DNA from: JAHRVQ01 sp029941905
Lineage (GTDB): Bacteria; Pseudomonadota; Gammaproteobacteria; Pseudomonadales; Azotimanducaceae
NCBI GenBank assembly: GCA_029941905.1
Contig: JAPYTQ010000007.1
Span: 1 to 64,000 of the forward strand
Direction: 5' to 3'
Length of the DNA stretch: 64,000 nt
Shown piece after piece: positions 37,586-45,336 of this stretch. Positions within the stretch are counted from its first letter, which is position 1, and each line of letters opens with the position of its first letter. Made by a program: the position numbers and the translations under genes. The notes under the pieces were generated by a model. That model saw only the letters and a program-made list of their open reading frames with translations. It was not told the origin of the DNA and made no database searches.

Positions 37586-38557
37586 TTACGGCTGCTTCGG
37601 CGAGTCTGGAATATCTTTCAAGTCTACCTCGTAAATCTCCCGTTGCTCGTTCGATATCAATAATGTGTCATCATCATCCCAGCAAACCGCTTCAAGTTGC
37701 CGAGTGATCCTGTAGTCCAGTGGTAGCATCTTCGATTTCCCAGATAGCCAGTTGTCACCTTGATCTGGTTTTTCGAAAACCCATAAGGCGGTATAAGCGA
37801 CGATAGCGAGTCTAGAACCATCTGGCGAAAGATCTGCGCCGGTCGCCAGAGTAAGCTGTTCATGACTATCAACTCTCGTCAGCACATTGGTTTTTGTTGT
37901 GTTGTATGAATCCAGACGATACAGGTGTACTCCCTGTTCCCAGCTATCGTGTTTATTGGGTTGCCGGTGTTTGGTCAGAAAGTACAGCTTTCCATCAGCC
38001 ATGAACATACTTTCACTATCATAATGCCACTTTAGGGCCGGGTATTGATGCTGTTCGGGATACCGGATGGGAATGAAACTTGAGATTCTGGATTCGTGAA
38101 CGGCGTGTGGATTCGGCTCAAACAGCGTATAGACACCCATATCCCTGCGCGCATTGCCGTTGTTACCCACATCGCCTATGTAAATTCGATCTTCGTCGAT
38201 CGCAATGTCTTCCCAATCCTGGTTTGCAGCAAGCAGTATTTTTATTCCCGGCCAGGAGGCTTTTCCCTTTTTTTCTGCTTCTCCATAGAATTCGTCTTTC
38301 AGGAAATCAGTGATAATGACACGGCCGGTGCGGTCTATGGCGAATAGCCGAGGACTATCTCCGCTATCGTTGTGTACCCAGTATACATTGGGGAATCTTT
38401 TACTTTTTACCAGCCCGCTCATTTCGTTAATTGCGTCGTGTGTTGTTGAGCCAATTAATTTGAGTGGACTGATATCCGTTCCCTCAGTTTCAGCATGAAG
38501 ATGGCCGCAGGCGAATAAAACCAGCATCAGGAGTCGGCTGTTGTTGACTGAAAACAT
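37586..38557 (-). CDS. Secreted hypothetical protein with beta-propeller-like repeats
   Basis: The 323-residue product begins with a signal peptide (MFSVNNSRLLMLVLFACGHLHAETEG), so it is exported. Several strand-turn units rich in Asp/Asn/Gly (VYWVHNDSGDSPRLFAIDRTGR, DWEDIAIDEDRIYIGDVGNNG, LATGADLSPDGSRLAIVAYTALWVFE, LEAVCWDDDDTLLISNEQREIYEVDL) suggest a beta-propeller, as in SdiA-regulated or phytase-like proteins. No catalytic motif is certain. It lies downstream of the interrupted redoxin and upstream of the BCCT pseudogene, all minus strand. Function unknown. Confidence 0.65.
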   Translation of the reverse strand: MFSVNNSRLLMLVLFACGHLHAETEGTDISPLKLIGSTTHDAINEMSGLVKSKRFPNVYWVHNDSGDSPRLFAIDRTGRVIITDFLKDEFYGEAEKKGKASWPGIKILLAANQDWEDIAIDEDRIYIGDVGNNGNARRDMGVYTLFEPNPHAVHESRISSFIPIRYPEQHQYPALKWHYDSESMFMADGKLYFLTKHRQPNKHDSWEQGVHLYRLDSYNTTKTNVLTRVDSHEQLTLATGADLSPDGSRLAIVAYTALWVFEKPDQGDNWLSGKSKMLPLDYRITRQLEAVCWDDDDTLLISNEQREIYEVDLKDIPDSPKQP

Positions 38558-38602
38558 GCTTGGAGTACCGGCATCTACAAAACGGGAAGACTAACACACT
38601 AA

Positions 38603-39103
38603 TTATTGGGCAACCGGGGTCACGGCACTCCATATGGCGAGATGCGGATTCAGTTTATCGGGAATGCCATCACGATGTCGGACAATGCCATTAACATCAA
38701 TGATGAATTCTGTAGGAGTACCTCTCACGCCATAAAGTCTGGTGATAGACTCGTCGTGATCAAAAGCCAGGGCATAATTTGTTTCATACTTTTGACTGAA
38801 ATGTCGGGATTCTTCAACGGAATTTTGTCTCGATGTGTTGATGGCAATTACTTTGATATCGTTAGCCAGTTCAGACTCAAAATTCTTGATTTTGGGTACC
38901 TTGGTTATACAAAAAGCACACCATGTGTTCCAAAAAACCAGATAAACAGGTTTCTTACCCTTGTAATCGGAGAGCTTGAATAGCGTATCGTCCAGTTGAA
39001 CAATGCTGAAATCCGGTGCCAACTGCCCTTCAACCACGTTGGATTGCAGAGCTTCAGCCTGAGCTGGAGCAGCCTGAGCTGGAGCAGCCTGAGCTGGAGC
39101 AGC
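38603..39103 (-). CDS. TlpA/ResA-like thiol-disulfide oxidoreductase with AQAAP-repeat linker (extends through the gap, probably to 39321)
   Basis: The 145-residue core (from MVEGQLAPDFSIVQLDD) is a thioredoxin-fold redoxin with a regular CxxC: VFWNTWCAFCITKVPKI, and RLYGVRGTPTEFIID including the cis-proline. Upstream, the same frame reads QSNVVEGQLAP and then a tandem AQAAP stretch that meets the assembly gap. If the 55-bp duplicate flanks are collapsed, the frame continues without a break to an ATG at 39321 (MLHSKNPAMRTRPSN). Such Ala/Pro linkers usually join an exported domain to a membrane anchor or lipobox, but no anchor is visible. Role: probably periplasmic disulfide exchange. The linker 15-bp repeat explains why the assembler broke here. 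Confidence 0.75.
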   Translation of the reverse strand, partial: AAPAQAAPAQAAPAQAEALQSNVVEGQLAPDFSIVQLDDTLFKLSDYKGKKPVYLVFWNTWCAFCITKVPKIKNFESELANDIKVIAINTSRQNSVEESRHFSQKYETNYALAFDHDESITRLYGVRGTPTEFIIDVNGIVRHRDGIPDKLNPHLAIWSAVTPVAQ

Positions 39104-39258
39104 NNNNNNNNNNNNNNNNNNNNNNNNNNNNNNNNNNNNNNNNNNNNNNNNNNNNNNNNNNNNNNNNNNNNNNNNNNNNNNNNNNNNNNNNNNNNNNNNN
39201 NNNGAGCTTCAGCCTGAGCTGGAGCAGCCTGAGCTGGAGCAGCCTGAGCTGGAGCAGC
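39049..39258. repeat. Tandem 15-bp repeat around the second assembly gap (100 N at 39104-39203)
   Basis: Flanks 39049-39103 and 39204-39258 are identical over 55 bp and consist of a head-to-tail 15-bp unit (AGCCTGAGCTGGAGC, three copies visible). On the minus strand it encodes Ala-Gln-Ala-Ala-Pro repeats in the redoxin linker. The real copy number is unknown because the gap is scaffold filler. Confidence 0.9.
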
Positions 39259-39316
39259 ATCGCCAATCAGAGGAACGTTCGAGGGCCTGGTGCGCATTGC
39301 CGGATTTTTCGAATGA

Positions 39317-39529
39317 AGCATCACTGAGAATGTGCTATTCAAGCAACTCCTGGCTTTTGAGGTGGGTGAACAACTGACCGTATCACGGAGCGAGTCGTCA
39401 CTGGAAACGGCGATTATTGGTAATCTTGCCATGAAGTTCGCAATCAAGGTTAGGCACAATTCAGACGTCTTACCCGGCAAAGAAAAAACCGATACAGAAT
39501 CAACAGTCACCCTGGTCTACAAGTTCTAG
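39317..39529 (+). pseudogene. C-terminal remnant of a DUF481-type outer-membrane protein
   Basis: The frame after a TGA at 39314 reads SITENVLFKQLLAFEVGEQL...SRSESSLETAIIGNLAMKFAIKVRHNSDVLPGKEKTDTESTVTLVYKF. The ending KTDT-x-STVTLVYKF with terminal Phe is the closing strand pair of DUF481 (salt-induced) outer-membrane barrels. Only about 70 residues remain, with no start codon or signal peptide, so it is a truncated fragment. It lies antisense to the extended 5' region of the redoxin, which is why the N-terminus of that gene is uncertain. Confidence 0.7.
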
Positions 39530-39541
39530 CCCAGCGGCTGG

Positions 39542-40603
39542 CTACTTCCTGTCCAAATCGAGAGGACGGTAATAGTCCTTACCCTGACTCACGTATTCGC
39601 CCATCACCTTCATAAATGTTTCACCCGCTGACCCCTCCGCTGTCAGGGTCAGGTCCTGGCGAATGAAACTGATGCTGTCTGGATTCAACTCTCGCGCTAT
39701 ACGCCAGTACGTCTCGGCAGTCTCTTTCTGCCCATGTGCACGGAACAGATTTGCAAGACAGAAAGCCGCATCAGCTTTTAGCTGGTCAAAACTATGCTTT
39801 CGGATGTTACCCGTGACGGCCTCAGCACCCTGGACAAACTCACTGTCCGCACCCCTTGCCACCCAGTCCTTCAGTGCGGGTACATAAACATCGTTGCCGA
39901 AGGTGATCGCTTGTTCGCCTTCTCCAAACTCGTGGATCTTTGCATAGGTGCCTTCATCAATCCGAACGATCCTACCCTCTTCATCCACCCAGGCTGCTGA
40001 AGGCACATTAACGAAATTAAACGCACTATTGATGACGTGATTTTCATCCACAATCTGAATGTACGTGGGGTTGACAGCATCAAAAATTGGCCCGGCTACT
40101 GCTTCTCCGCCAGTGTCCTCAGCAGCGCAAATAATGACAAAGTTCGGGTCGTTGATTTCTTCAACTACCTGTTGCCACACGGGCACATCCAAGTGGCAGC
40201 CTCACCAGGAGGACCAGGTCACAATCAACGCTTTTTTTCCTTTGAGATCCGCCATTCTTATCACGTTGCCCTGGCGATCCGTCACTGTAAAATCTGGTAC
40301 CATTGCATCGACCATCATGCTTTCACGTTTGGCGGGTATTTCTGCAAAGCTCCAGACACTGGATTCACGATCAACCACGTAGGGTTGTCCTAGCAGCTCG
40401 GCAAATGCTGTGAGATCAAACCAATGTCTTCCGTTCTGAACGATAAGCAAATCGTCGTTGACAGGAACGCACATGTCTGCGAAACATGCACCTTCGGGTT
40501 TCAACTCAAATCCGTTGATGCGCTTCAGATCTTTAGGGTCGACGAGCAAACCATCGCCATCGCCCCTCTCAGAAAGGGTAATGTTCTCCCCCTGGTAAAG
40601 CAC
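39542..40603 (-). CDS. Redoxin-domain selenoprotein, UGA read as Sec at residue 134
   Basis: The frame is interrupted only by UGA at 40202-40204, in SSW-(U)-G-C-H-L-D-V-P-V-W. In homologues as I recall them the same place reads WASWCGCRLDLP, so Sec replaces the first Cys of the active site. A hairpin (40173-40198) follows. Before it lie an N-terminal domain (RINGFELKPEGACFADMCVPV, HWFDLTAFAELLGQP) and the redoxin start MVPDFTVTDRQGNVIRMADLKGKKALIVTWSSW; after it, NVPSAAWVDEEGRIVRIDEG and a C-terminal TPR-like stretch (FCLANLFRAHGQKETAETYWRIAREL). Total 353 residues with GTG at 40603. A better ribosome site belongs to an upstream ATG at 40683 whose frame would join after a slip in a seven-A run; see the leader entry. 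Likely a cytosolic thiol or peroxide oxidoreductase. Confidence 0.85.
40173..40198 (-). promoter_or_regulatory. Candidate bacterial SECIS hairpin for the redoxin selenoprotein
   Basis: After the UGA, TGCCAC (bases 4-9) pairs with GTGGCA (24-29), a perfect 6-bp stem; inside it GG (12-13) can pair with CC (19-20) around the loop ATGTG, which holds G and U at 16-18. This fits the bacterial SECIS pattern of a G/U-bearing apical loop about 16-37 nt from the UGA. Confidence 0.65.
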
Positions 40604-40623
40604 GGTTGTATCGCCTGATGAAT

Positions 40624-40683
40624 CTATTGATTTTTTTGGAACGGATGCCTGAGCTCAGGATACGCCATGAAGGCTTCAGCCAT
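40624..40683 (-). other. Leader ORF or frameshifted true start of the redoxin selenoprotein
   Basis: AAGGAG lies six to seven bases before an ATG at 40683 that encodes only MAEAFMAYPELRHPFQKNQ before TAG. A one-base slip in the A7 run (40631-40637 on the plus strand as T7) would continue into KKSIDSSGDTTVLYQGEN and so into the selenoprotein. This is either the original start of the gene with a homopolymer indel, or a short translated leader upstream of the GTG start. Homologues as I recall begin near the GTG (M-T-x-LYRGD-like), which favours a leader or an acquired extension. Confidence 0.45.
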
Positions 40684-40802
40684 GGGTTTTCTCCTTCTTG
40701 TGGTCTGACTATTTCGTATTGAATGATACAATATAGAATACCGAAACGCAGATTTTACTCCGGCACTTACCCCGACCCATACCCCGACCCCTGGAGCATA
40801 CA

Positions 40803-41648
40803 ATGCAAGATAAAGTACTCGAAGGAAAGATTGCTATCGTTACAGGGGCTGCCAGCCCACGCGGGCTGGGGCGCGCCATGACCGAAGCGTTGGTCGAGGC
40901 AGGCGCCAGAGTATCCATGATGGACATCAAGCCCCAATGGCTGGATGAGGCTGCAGCACACATGCGTAAGATAGGCGGCGACGACTGCGTAATAACCCAG
41001 GTTGTGAATGTCACATCCATCGAAGACGTGGAACGTTCAGTAAAACGGACAATCGATGAATTGGGTGGCCTTCATATACTGGTCAACAATGCAGGCGTTG
41101 CGCCAAAAAATATGCTCATGGGAGGCTCTGCGAAAAACAGCTTCTGGGATATATCCGCCGAGGAGTGGGACCGGGTGGTTGCCGTGAACAGCAGTGGCCC
41201 TTTTTACATGACCCGGACTGTCGTCCCCCATATGATCGCCCAGGGCTGGGGCCGGATCATTGGCGTCACCACCAGTATGACGACGATGTACCGCGCGGGC
41301 GGCGCTCCCTATGGACCATCGAAAGCTGCCCATGAAGCATTGATCGCCATGGCATCCAGAGAGCTCAGGAACACCGGTGTCACCGCGAATGTCCTGGTAC
41401 CAGGCGGCATGACCAATACCGACATGATACCTGATGGCGCAGAATTTCAGCGGGACAACATGATCCAGGCTAATATCATGCAGGCGCCGGTTGTCTGGCT
41501 CTCATCCGAAGCATCGAACGATATCACCGGCCAACGTTTTATCGGCTACCATTGGGATGAAAACCTGGCCCTTCAAGAGCGTCTTGAAAAGGCCGGGGCT
41601 CCCGCCGCCTGGCCTCAGCTGGGCGGCAATGCGATACGACTACGTTAG
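40803..41648 (+). CDS. Short-chain dehydrogenase/reductase (SDR)
   Basis: The 281-residue protein has the SDR cofactor motif IAIVTGAASPRGLGRAMTEALV (TGxxxPxGxG), ILVNNAGVAP (NNAG), an active-site Ser in IIGVTTSMTT, and YGPSKAA (YxxxK, catalytic Tyr and Lys). It oxidises or reduces an alcohol/ketone with NAD(P) in the cytosol. GGAG is seven bases before the ATG. It is divergent from the selenoprotein; the promoter interval includes direct repeats (ccgaccc...ccgaccc, around 40770-40795). Substrate unknown. Confidence 0.92.
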   Translation: MQDKVLEGKIAIVTGAASPRGLGRAMTEALVEAGARVSMMDIKPQWLDEAAAHMRKIGGDDCVITQVVNVTSIEDVERSVKRTIDELGGLHILVNNAGVAPKNMLMGGSAKNSFWDISAEEWDRVVAVNSSGPFYMTRTVVPHMIAQGWGRIIGVTTSMTTMYRAGGAPYGPSKAAHEALIAMASRELRNTGVTANVLVPGGMTNTDMIPDGAEFQRDNMIQANIMQAPVVWLSSEASNDITGQRFIGYHWDENLALQERLEKAGAPAAWPQLGGNAIRLR

Positions 41649-41720
41649 TAGTGTAAGAAACCCGGGAACTTTCCTGGGACAAGACCTGTTGAAATTTATC
41701 GTGCATCATGGAAGAAGAGA

Positions 41721-42767
41721 ATGAATACCGTAGAACATAATCGACTTGCATGGAACCAGCGGTACGGATGCCGACTATTGGTCGGAGCGATACTGGTTGT
41801 CCTGTAAGCTGGTCAATCTCGCCCGGCGGAAGCCAGCGTAGCTGGCGCGATAACCACGCCTCCGCCTGTCAGCGGCAGGTTACTATCCGATCCTGATCGC
41901 ATCCTGCCTGCTGATGTGTTGGCACGGGTCGAATTGCTACGGGCTAATGTGGATCTGCTACGACGTTACATGGGGATAGTTGAGCCACGCGCTCCTTTGT
42001 TACAAATTACCGACGCCCGACCGGACGAAGTCTACTCCCAGGCTTTGAACCTGGAGATTCGGGCGAATCGACTGGCATTCGAACAGGTTCGGGTTGTGCG
42101 CAGGGAAAGCATGTTTGTCCGGCGCCAGACGCGTTCAGCGGATGTATTTACCCTGGTTGACTCTGCCCTGGCGTCTGTTTTGCTGGTCAAGCAGGATATG
42201 AATATCAAAACCGCAATTGGTGAAAAAATCCAGGCGGAACTGACCACGCCAACCCAGGTATTCAATGCTATCGTCGTCGCCGGTAGTGAGATTAACAATC
42301 TTTTAAGGGACATAACCTCTCCCAGCGACGTTTTTCAACTCGTGACCGCCGCCACACATGTTGCAGCTACCCTGCACGCGACGCTTCCCGGTAGCGCCTA
42401 CTTGCCTGAAGAGCCTGACTTTGAGCCTGGCAAAATGCCAGTGGATGTATTCCTGCGTATTAGGCGTTGCTATGGGATGGTCAGTGCCCTCGCCAATGCC
42501 AAAAACCTGCGGATGCTGAAACTGGAGCCGATGGATAACGGTCACCTCACGGTGACTCCCAACGATGTCAGTGACATGGCATCTCTGTTGGTGGAAGAGT
42601 TAACGAGAATCCACACGAAGTTTCCGGGAGCACGTCAAGCTGCACGCGCTTATTACCCTGGCAAGCGCTTCCCGGCACATGTCTTTCAGCGTGTTGGATT
42701 GCTTGAAGCCATTTTACAGGCGCTGGTTGATGCTCAGGCAAACGATATGTTGCGCACAGGTGGATAA
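41721..42767 (+). pseudogene. Exported hypothetical protein with an ochre codon inside its signal peptide
   Basis: GGAAGAAGAG precedes ATG 41721. The frame reads MNTVEHNRLAWNQRYGCRLL then VGAILVVL, i.e. a signal peptide, and stops at TAA 41805-41807; the same frame then continues AGQSRPAEASVAGAITTPPPVSGRLL and stays open to 42767. A GTG at 41916 could only give a leaderless 283-residue protein. So one nonsense mutation separates the export signal from the mature part. The mature protein is helical with paired segments (SADVFTLVDSALASVLLV, SDVFQLVTAATHVAATLH) of unknown family. It is followed 6 bp later by another remnant gene. Confidence 0.7.
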
Positions 42768-42773
42768 GCTCTG

Positions 42774-43190
42774 ATGTCAACGCTTACCCAGACAGGTTCA
42801 ATGACGAAGCGCTTTTCATTGAGTGTCAATAAGAGGATCACGGATGGACTACTGTCTTCCAGCGGTACAGTTGCTGTCATTGGCCTGATCAGCGCCACCT
42901 TAACCCTGTTATTCGTTATCTGGTTTGTGCTCGAGTTACAGCAACAGAGTAGGGTCGGTGCGCCCCTGGCCCGCTCCGCCGCCGTCCTGAACGCCTCAAT
43001 CAACCAGTCACTGTCAGCGTTGCGTGGCTGGGTAGCTTATGGTCAACCACATTCGCGAACCGAACGCGGTCGAATCTGGTCTGAGCAGATTGAACCTACT
43101 CTGGCGCGACTGGCGCACTTGATGACAGTCGCGTCAGCGCAACAGCCCCGTTGGAATCATCGCTGGGACAACGAGTCATACAAGGTATAA
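42774..43190 (+). pseudogene. N-terminal fragment of a membrane sensor (regulatory phosphatase or kinase type)
   Basis: The 138-residue product has one membrane helix (TVAVIGLISATLTLLFVIWFVLEL) and then the start of a periplasmic helical bundle (RSAAVLNASINQSLSALRGWVAYGQ...RIWSEQIEPTLARLAHLM), which is the usual beginning of CHASE3/SpoIIE-type or histidine-kinase sensors. It stops at 43188 with no signalling domain behind it; instead the sequence runs into an unrelated HEAT-repeat tail in another frame. I therefore regard it as the stump of a larger gene joined to a foreign remnant by deletion. Confidence 0.6.
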
Positions 43191-43510
43191 CCTACATCTC
43201 AGCGCTGCTGTTAACTGTGCTTGATCCACAACCCACTGGACTGGCAATCCGGTCACTGGCTAACCGTTCCATGGCTCACCGCGGCACGGGGCTGGAGTAT
43301 CTGCAGAACGTACTGCCTGGACCTCTATTAAAAGCAATGCTTCCGCTACTGGAAGACAATGAACTGGCCCTGGGCAGCGTGCGGCCAAGAGCGGGAATAC
43401 TCGCCGAACTGACCAACAGCCAGGATGATGATGAAGACATGATTCCAGCACTGCGAAAACGAGTAGATGAGCTACGATCTAACGAGCGCAACGGGTTGGA
43501 TAAAAACTAA
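43151..43510 (+). pseudogene. C-terminal remnant of a HEAT-repeat protein
   Basis: The frame 43151-43510 reads ITYISALLLTVLDPQPTGLAIRSLAN and GTGLEYLQNVLPGPLLKAMLPLLED. This block, with LEYLxNVLP, is characteristic of the C-terminal HEAT-like part of ATP/ADP-carrier-like or CRP-linked HEAT proteins. Nothing upstream supplies the N-terminal portion, and it overlaps the end of the sensor fragment by 40 bp in a different frame, marking a deletion junction near 43150-43190. Confidence 0.6.
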
Positions 43511-43551
43511 AGACCTGACCTGTCCCAGACGTGTGTGGAATTCCAGCGAGA

Positions 43552-43700
43552 CTAGAGTTTCAATGAGCCGACGCCCCAGACGTACTTCACAGTGGAAAGT
43601 CGCTCCACCAAGAATTCAATAAAGACACGGATTTTTGTCGGTACCTGGCGCTGATGCGAATGCACAGCCCAAAGAGGACTGGCAAGAAGCGGGTTTCGTC
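43552..43700 (-). pseudogene. C-terminal remnant of a LysR-type regulator
   Basis: Read on the minus strand to the TAG at 43552-43554, this stretch gives NPLLASPLWAVHSHQRQVPT and KIRVFIEFLVERL. LysR-family regulators end with the pattern P-P-x-P-x-x-A-x-x-x-x-R-x-x-P-x-K-x-R-x-F-I-D-F-L, which fits well. No helix-turn-helix or further LysR sequence is found beyond about 43700, so only the last ~50 codons survive. Confidence 0.6.
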
Positions 43701-43770
43701 TTTTCTTTAGCACACAATACTGTATGGTTGGGCGTTCTGGTTTTTGTCAATTATTTAGGAAGGAAATAAA

Positions 43771-44640
43771 ATGGAACTGGGTAAACTGGGTGTTTGGTAC
43801 TTTTTCGATGGCATGTCTTCAACCCAGGCTGCCGAGGCTGCGAAACGGGTCGAGGCGTTGGGTTACAGTGCCTTGTGGATACCCGAGACGGTAGGGAAAA
43901 ATCCACTGGTGCTTGCCTCCTGGCTGCTCGCCAACACCGAGAAACTCATTCTCGCAACGGGCATTATCAACATCTATCACCGCGAACCAGGGGTTACACT
44001 TGCAGGGCAGAAGACGCTGGCGGAGCAGTCTGGCGGTCGCTTTCTGCTTGGAATGGGCGTGTCGCACAAACCGCTGGTTGAGGGCGTTAGAGGATTAAGC
44101 TACGGGCCTCCTGTCGCGACCATGCGAAGCTATCTGGACAAGATGGCGAGTGCACCTTATACAGGGTTTGCACCTGCGGATGAGCCGCCCACTCTAATTG
44201 CCGCACTCGGTCCCAAAATGCTCCAACTGGCGGCAGAGAAATGCCAGGGCGCGCATCCCTACTTTTCTTCACCGGACCACACGAGAATGGCCAGAGAAAC
44301 CATGGGGGAAGATGCCTGGTTGTGCGTTGAGCAAAAAGTCATCCTCGAAACTGACGCCACCAAAGCAAGAGAACTCGCAAAACCCGTCGCCAGGATTTAC
44401 CAGGGTTTACCGAACTATCGCAACAACTGGCTGCGTATGGGGTTAACCGAGGAAGATATTGATTCCTTGAACGACAGGTTTATCGACACAACGTTTGCCT
44501 GGGGCAGTGCCGACCAGATCAAGGCTCGCATTGAGGAACATATGGATGCCGGTGCGAATCACGTCTGCGTACAACCGGTAAATCCGAACGGGCAGTTCGG
44601 TGATCTGCACTGGGAATGCCTGGAAGCTCTCGCAGATTGA
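43771..44640 (+). CDS. LLM-class flavin/F420-dependent oxidoreductase (TIGR03620-like)
   Basis: The 289-residue protein starts MELGKLGVWYFFDGMSSTQAAEAAKRVEALGYSALWIPE and contains ILATGIINIYHREPGVTLAGQKTLAEQSGGRFLLGMGVSH, the flavin-binding blocks of the luciferase-like superfamily. It is only distantly related to the copy at 13575 and belongs to another subgroup. The subgroup is best known from mycobacteria, where it uses F420; whether this organism makes F420 cannot be decided here. GGAAGG precedes the ATG. No co-transcribed partner is evident. Confidence 0.85.
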   Translation: MELGKLGVWYFFDGMSSTQAAEAAKRVEALGYSALWIPETVGKNPLVLASWLLANTEKLILATGIINIYHREPGVTLAGQKTLAEQSGGRFLLGMGVSHKPLVEGVRGLSYGPPVATMRSYLDKMASAPYTGFAPADEPPTLIAALGPKMLQLAAEKCQGAHPYFSSPDHTRMARETMGEDAWLCVEQKVILETDATKARELAKPVARIYQGLPNYRNNWLRMGLTEEDIDSLNDRFIDTTFAWGSADQIKARIEEHMDAGANHVCVQPVNPNGQFGDLHWECLEALAD

Positions 44641-44650
44641 AGCTGACAAC

Positions 44651-44710
44651 AGGTCTTTCATTATTACATTGTGTAAGATTGGATTATTGGAAATGTGATC
44701 ACGAAAGACC
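44651..44710. repeat. REP-like palindromic element
   Basis: AGGTCTTTC (44651-44659) and GAAAGACCT (44702-44710) are perfect 9-bp inverted repeats, and inside them ACATT/AATGT can extend the stem. The flank GACCTGACCCC matches the 'ggggtcaggtctt' sequence that often accompanies REP-associated tyrosine transposases in gammaproteobacteria. A related half-site AAGACCTGACC occurs at about 43510. It may also act as a terminator for the LLM gene, 11 bp upstream. Confidence 0.55.
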
Positions 44711-44747
44711 TGACCCCAAGTGAATATGGGTGAAACGAGCTGGTCAC

Positions 44748-45206
44748 TCAGGTTGAACAGCCGAGAAATTTTCTCAACCAATCTGGATCATGGCTGCAAA
44801 AGTCATATGAAAAGAAAAGATGCTTTAGGAAACCGGAAACCACAGGAGACCAAAGCCAAAGGAAGAACGCCGCGATGAACAGGACCCAGGACAACTCCTT
44901 TAGCCTTATCAAGACGATGAGTTTAAGCAATTCAGCTCTATTTTCTTCGAGCCGAATCGCGTTTTTCAAGTTGCGATAGTCACTAACGCTGTCGAAAAAT
45001 AACGGCCGGACATACCAGCGAACTTCGTATCCTCGTCGATCAAGGATATATTTGACGAGGTAATAAATTGCAATGCTGATGATAAACAAAAAAACTGCAA
45101 CATCATGCGGGTTAGTCGTTAAAACACTAATTTTCAAGAGTAGCTTCATCCAGTCCGATCGCACAACCCTTGCCATGTGGCGGTTCAAGGTCGCCTCAAC
45201 ACACAT
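44748..45206 (-). CDS. Hypothetical two-helix membrane protein
   Basis: The 152-residue frame has a helix VAVFLFIISIAIYYLVKYIL and a second, ELSWVLFIAAFFLWLWSPVVSGF, separated by a charged cytoplasmic or periplasmic loop (DRRGYEVRWYVRPLFFDSVSDYRNLKNAIRLEENRAELLKL). A start at the internal ATG ending at 45149 (MKLLLKISVLTT) is more plausible than 45206. No family is recognised. Region is fairly AT-rich. It could be a small orphan gene, and coding is supported mainly by the well-formed helices. Confidence 0.5.
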   Translation of the reverse strand: MCVEATLNRHMARVVRSDWMKLLLKISVLTTNPHDVAVFLFIISIAIYYLVKYILDRRGYEVRWYVRPLFFDSVSDYRNLKNAIRLEENRAELLKLIVLIRLKELSWVLFIAAFFLWLWSPVVSGFLKHLFFSYDFCSHDPDWLRKFLGCST

Positions 45207-45336
45207 CTCCGGGAGAATACATGAGCGTTAAATTCCAAACAGTCAACTGTTTGCACGATGTTATAGTTAGATTATAGTAAATAGACTGATAATAGACTCG
45301 ACTACTTAAGAATTTAGCCCTTATGAGGACACGCGA

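Noticed and set aside
38603..39037. Plain redoxin as a fourth selenoprotein
   Set aside because: Its active site is a normal WCAFC (CxxC) encoded by Cys codons; no UGA is present.
40770..40800. Short direct repeats (ccgaccc) before the SDR gene as a CRISPR or iteron array
   Set aside because: Only two or three imperfect units with no spacer regularity; at most a regulatory site.
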